Below, piece after piece: positions 4,689-5,560 of a stretch of 5,560 nucleotides of DNA (its first letter is position 1; each line of letters opens with the position of its first letter). Source of the DNA: JAODBQ01 sp038213195 (GTDB lineage: Bacteria; Actinomycetota; Acidimicrobiia; Acidimicrobiales; Ilumatobacteraceae); the NCBI GenBank assembly GCA_038213195.1, contig JBBQTN010000311.1:1-5560 (forward strand), given 5' to 3'. The translations under genes and the position numbers were made by a program. The notes under the pieces are model-generated. The model was given only the letters and a program-made list of their open reading frames with translations. It was not told the DNA's origin and did not search any database.

Positions 4689-5560
4689 ATGAGGAAGGCC
4701 CCTGCCATCGATCCAACGCCACCGCCCGGCGGATCCGACCCCCTGCTTGCGGAGCCGCTCCTCGCTCAACGTCTCATGTCCATGCGACGGTCTGGGCACG
4801 GGGTGGACCTGGAGCCGAGCGTTGCCGTTGAGGAGTGTGATCGGCAGACCACGGCTTCTACCGCGGGCGTGCCGCCACCAGCACGTGGCCCGTCAGCCGT
4901 GACCGATGCGCTCGGCCCCAATGACGGTTCAGGCGGGTCGGTTGACGGGCGGCCGCTTGGGCTGTGGGCAGCAGCAGGTGTGCTCCACGGGGGATACGGT
5001 CGACGTGCCGGAGGCCGGCTGATCTCCGCGATCCAACTGCTCACACCAAGCTGGCGTGTCGAACAGCCGCACGCGGTGGCCACGCTTGTCGCCAGTGACC
5101 CGCTCTCGTTGCTCACCTGGAGTCTGCTGACCCTGCTCGCTACCAGTGCCACCTCGATCGTGGTTGCAGATGTGCTCCTTGGCTCGATCCTGGCGGTGGC
5201 AGTAATCCCGGTGCTGCTCTTCGTTGTCGTCACTGCCGCGTCGGGGCTGGGTCAACGCGTCAACGCTCGCAAGACTGCCGGTAGGCGTCGTCGGGCGCTG
5301 GTGGTCGCCAACGTGGCCGCCGACCCGAAGAGACAAGGACACGGCACCGCATTGATGGCGACCATCGCGAACTTCGCCGACGCCATCGGCCGTGACCTCG
5401 TGCTGTTGGTCGATCCCACCAACGACCCCGCCGTTCGCTTGTACCGCAGCTGCGGATTCGTCGCCGACGACGTCATTCATCATCGACGGACTCGGATGGT
5501 CCGCCCGGCCAGTTTTGGTGCGCCGGTCCGTGCGGCGCTGCCGTCGTGGCTTGTACCGAT
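4689..5560 (+). CDS. GNAT-family N-acetyltransferase with hydrophobic membrane segment, 3' end missing
   Basis: Predicted acetyl-CoA-dependent N-acetyltransferase; substrate unknown. The frame is open to the right edge (290 residues visible). Residues 1-~100 are proline/glycine-rich and probably disordered. About 141-185 is strongly hydrophobic (LLTWSLLTLLATSATSIVVA, then SILAVAVIPVLLFVVVTAAS) and looks like one or two transmembrane helices. A basic stretch (ARKTAGRRRR) follows, then the GNAT core from ~203: VVANVAADPKRQGHGTALM is the acetyl-CoA loop, with K in place of the usual Q/R before QGHG. LYRSCGF (251-257) supplies the conserved tyrosine of motif B. The basic run after the hydrophobic segment suggests a cytosolic catalytic domain. 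The start is uncertain: ATG 4689 lacks a ribosome site; ATG 4776, ATG 4782 and GTG 4659 are in frame. It is separated from the upstream gene by a terminator. The hydrophobic part could instead be a buried core of a divergent N-terminal GNAT half. Confidence 0.82.
   Translation, partial: MRKAPAIDPTPPPGGSDPLLAEPLLAQRLMSMRRSGHGVDLEPSVAVEECDRQTTASTAGVPPPARGPSAVTDALGPNDGSGGSVDGRPLGLWAAAGVLHGGYGRRAGGRLISAIQLLTPSWRVEQPHAVATLVASDPLSLLTWSLLTLLATSATSIVVADVLLGSILAVAVIPVLLFVVVTAASGLGQRVNARKTAGRRRRALVVANVAADPKRQGHGTALMATIANFADAIGRDLVLLVDPTNDPAVRLYRSCGFVADDVIHHRRTRMVRPASFGAPVRAALPSWLVP

Noticed and set aside
4766..5483. Two minus-strand open frames opposite the acetyltransferase
   Set aside because: The plus strand encodes clear GNAT motifs in a continuous frame; the antisense translations resemble no family.
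1..5560. CRISPR arrays, tRNA or rRNA genes, insertion-sequence ends
   Set aside because: No regularly spaced repeats, no cloverleaf-compatible sequence and no terminal inverted repeats flanking a transposase were seen on either strand.

Overview
The window is high-GC DNA with strong third-position G/C bias. It has GTG and TTG starts next to AGGAGG-type ribosome sites, a TANNNT-type -10 set for leaderless translation, and a Gram-positive/actinobacterial-type LexA box. This suggests an actinobacterium; the exact class cannot be read from the window. The mix of a recombinase, small MerR/AlpA-type DNA-binding proteins and decayed genes suggests an accessory or mobile region rather than core chromosome.

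Left part (1-1100): the 3' portion of a tyrosine recombinase, with all catalytic residues present, runs rightward off the left edge. A 71-residue excisionase-like helix-turn-helix protein faces it, with only 7 bases between the two stop codons.

Middle (about 1164-2157): no intact gene is visible. From 1364 there is a strong ribosome site and GTG, then a signal-peptide-like stretch, then at least two copies of a 'NGNYVV ... W(D)N ... GAxTWG' secreted repeat. These are spread over all three forward frames, so this is a multiply frameshifted remnant of an exported repeat protein.

Centre right (2158-3892, minus strand): a compact two-gene operon encodes a 300-residue DprA/Smf Rossmann-fold protein without the usual C-terminal winged helix, followed by a zinc-ribbon ComF-type phosphoribosyltransferase that starts 14 bases after the dprA stop. 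A near-perfect LexA (SOS) box lies between the -35 and -10 positions of the likely dprA promoter, so the pair is probably induced by DNA damage. No other competence gene is visible. A DNA-damage or mobile-DNA response is therefore at least as likely as natural transformation. This operon is the most interesting part of the window.

Right part (3911-5560): a stretch of possible frameshifted coding remnant (minus strand) is followed by a second 71-residue helix-turn-helix protein (plus strand), a clear rho-independent terminator, a promoter-like palindrome, and a GNAT acetyltransferase with a hydrophobic, probably membrane-anchoring segment ahead of its catalytic domain. That last gene runs off the right edge.
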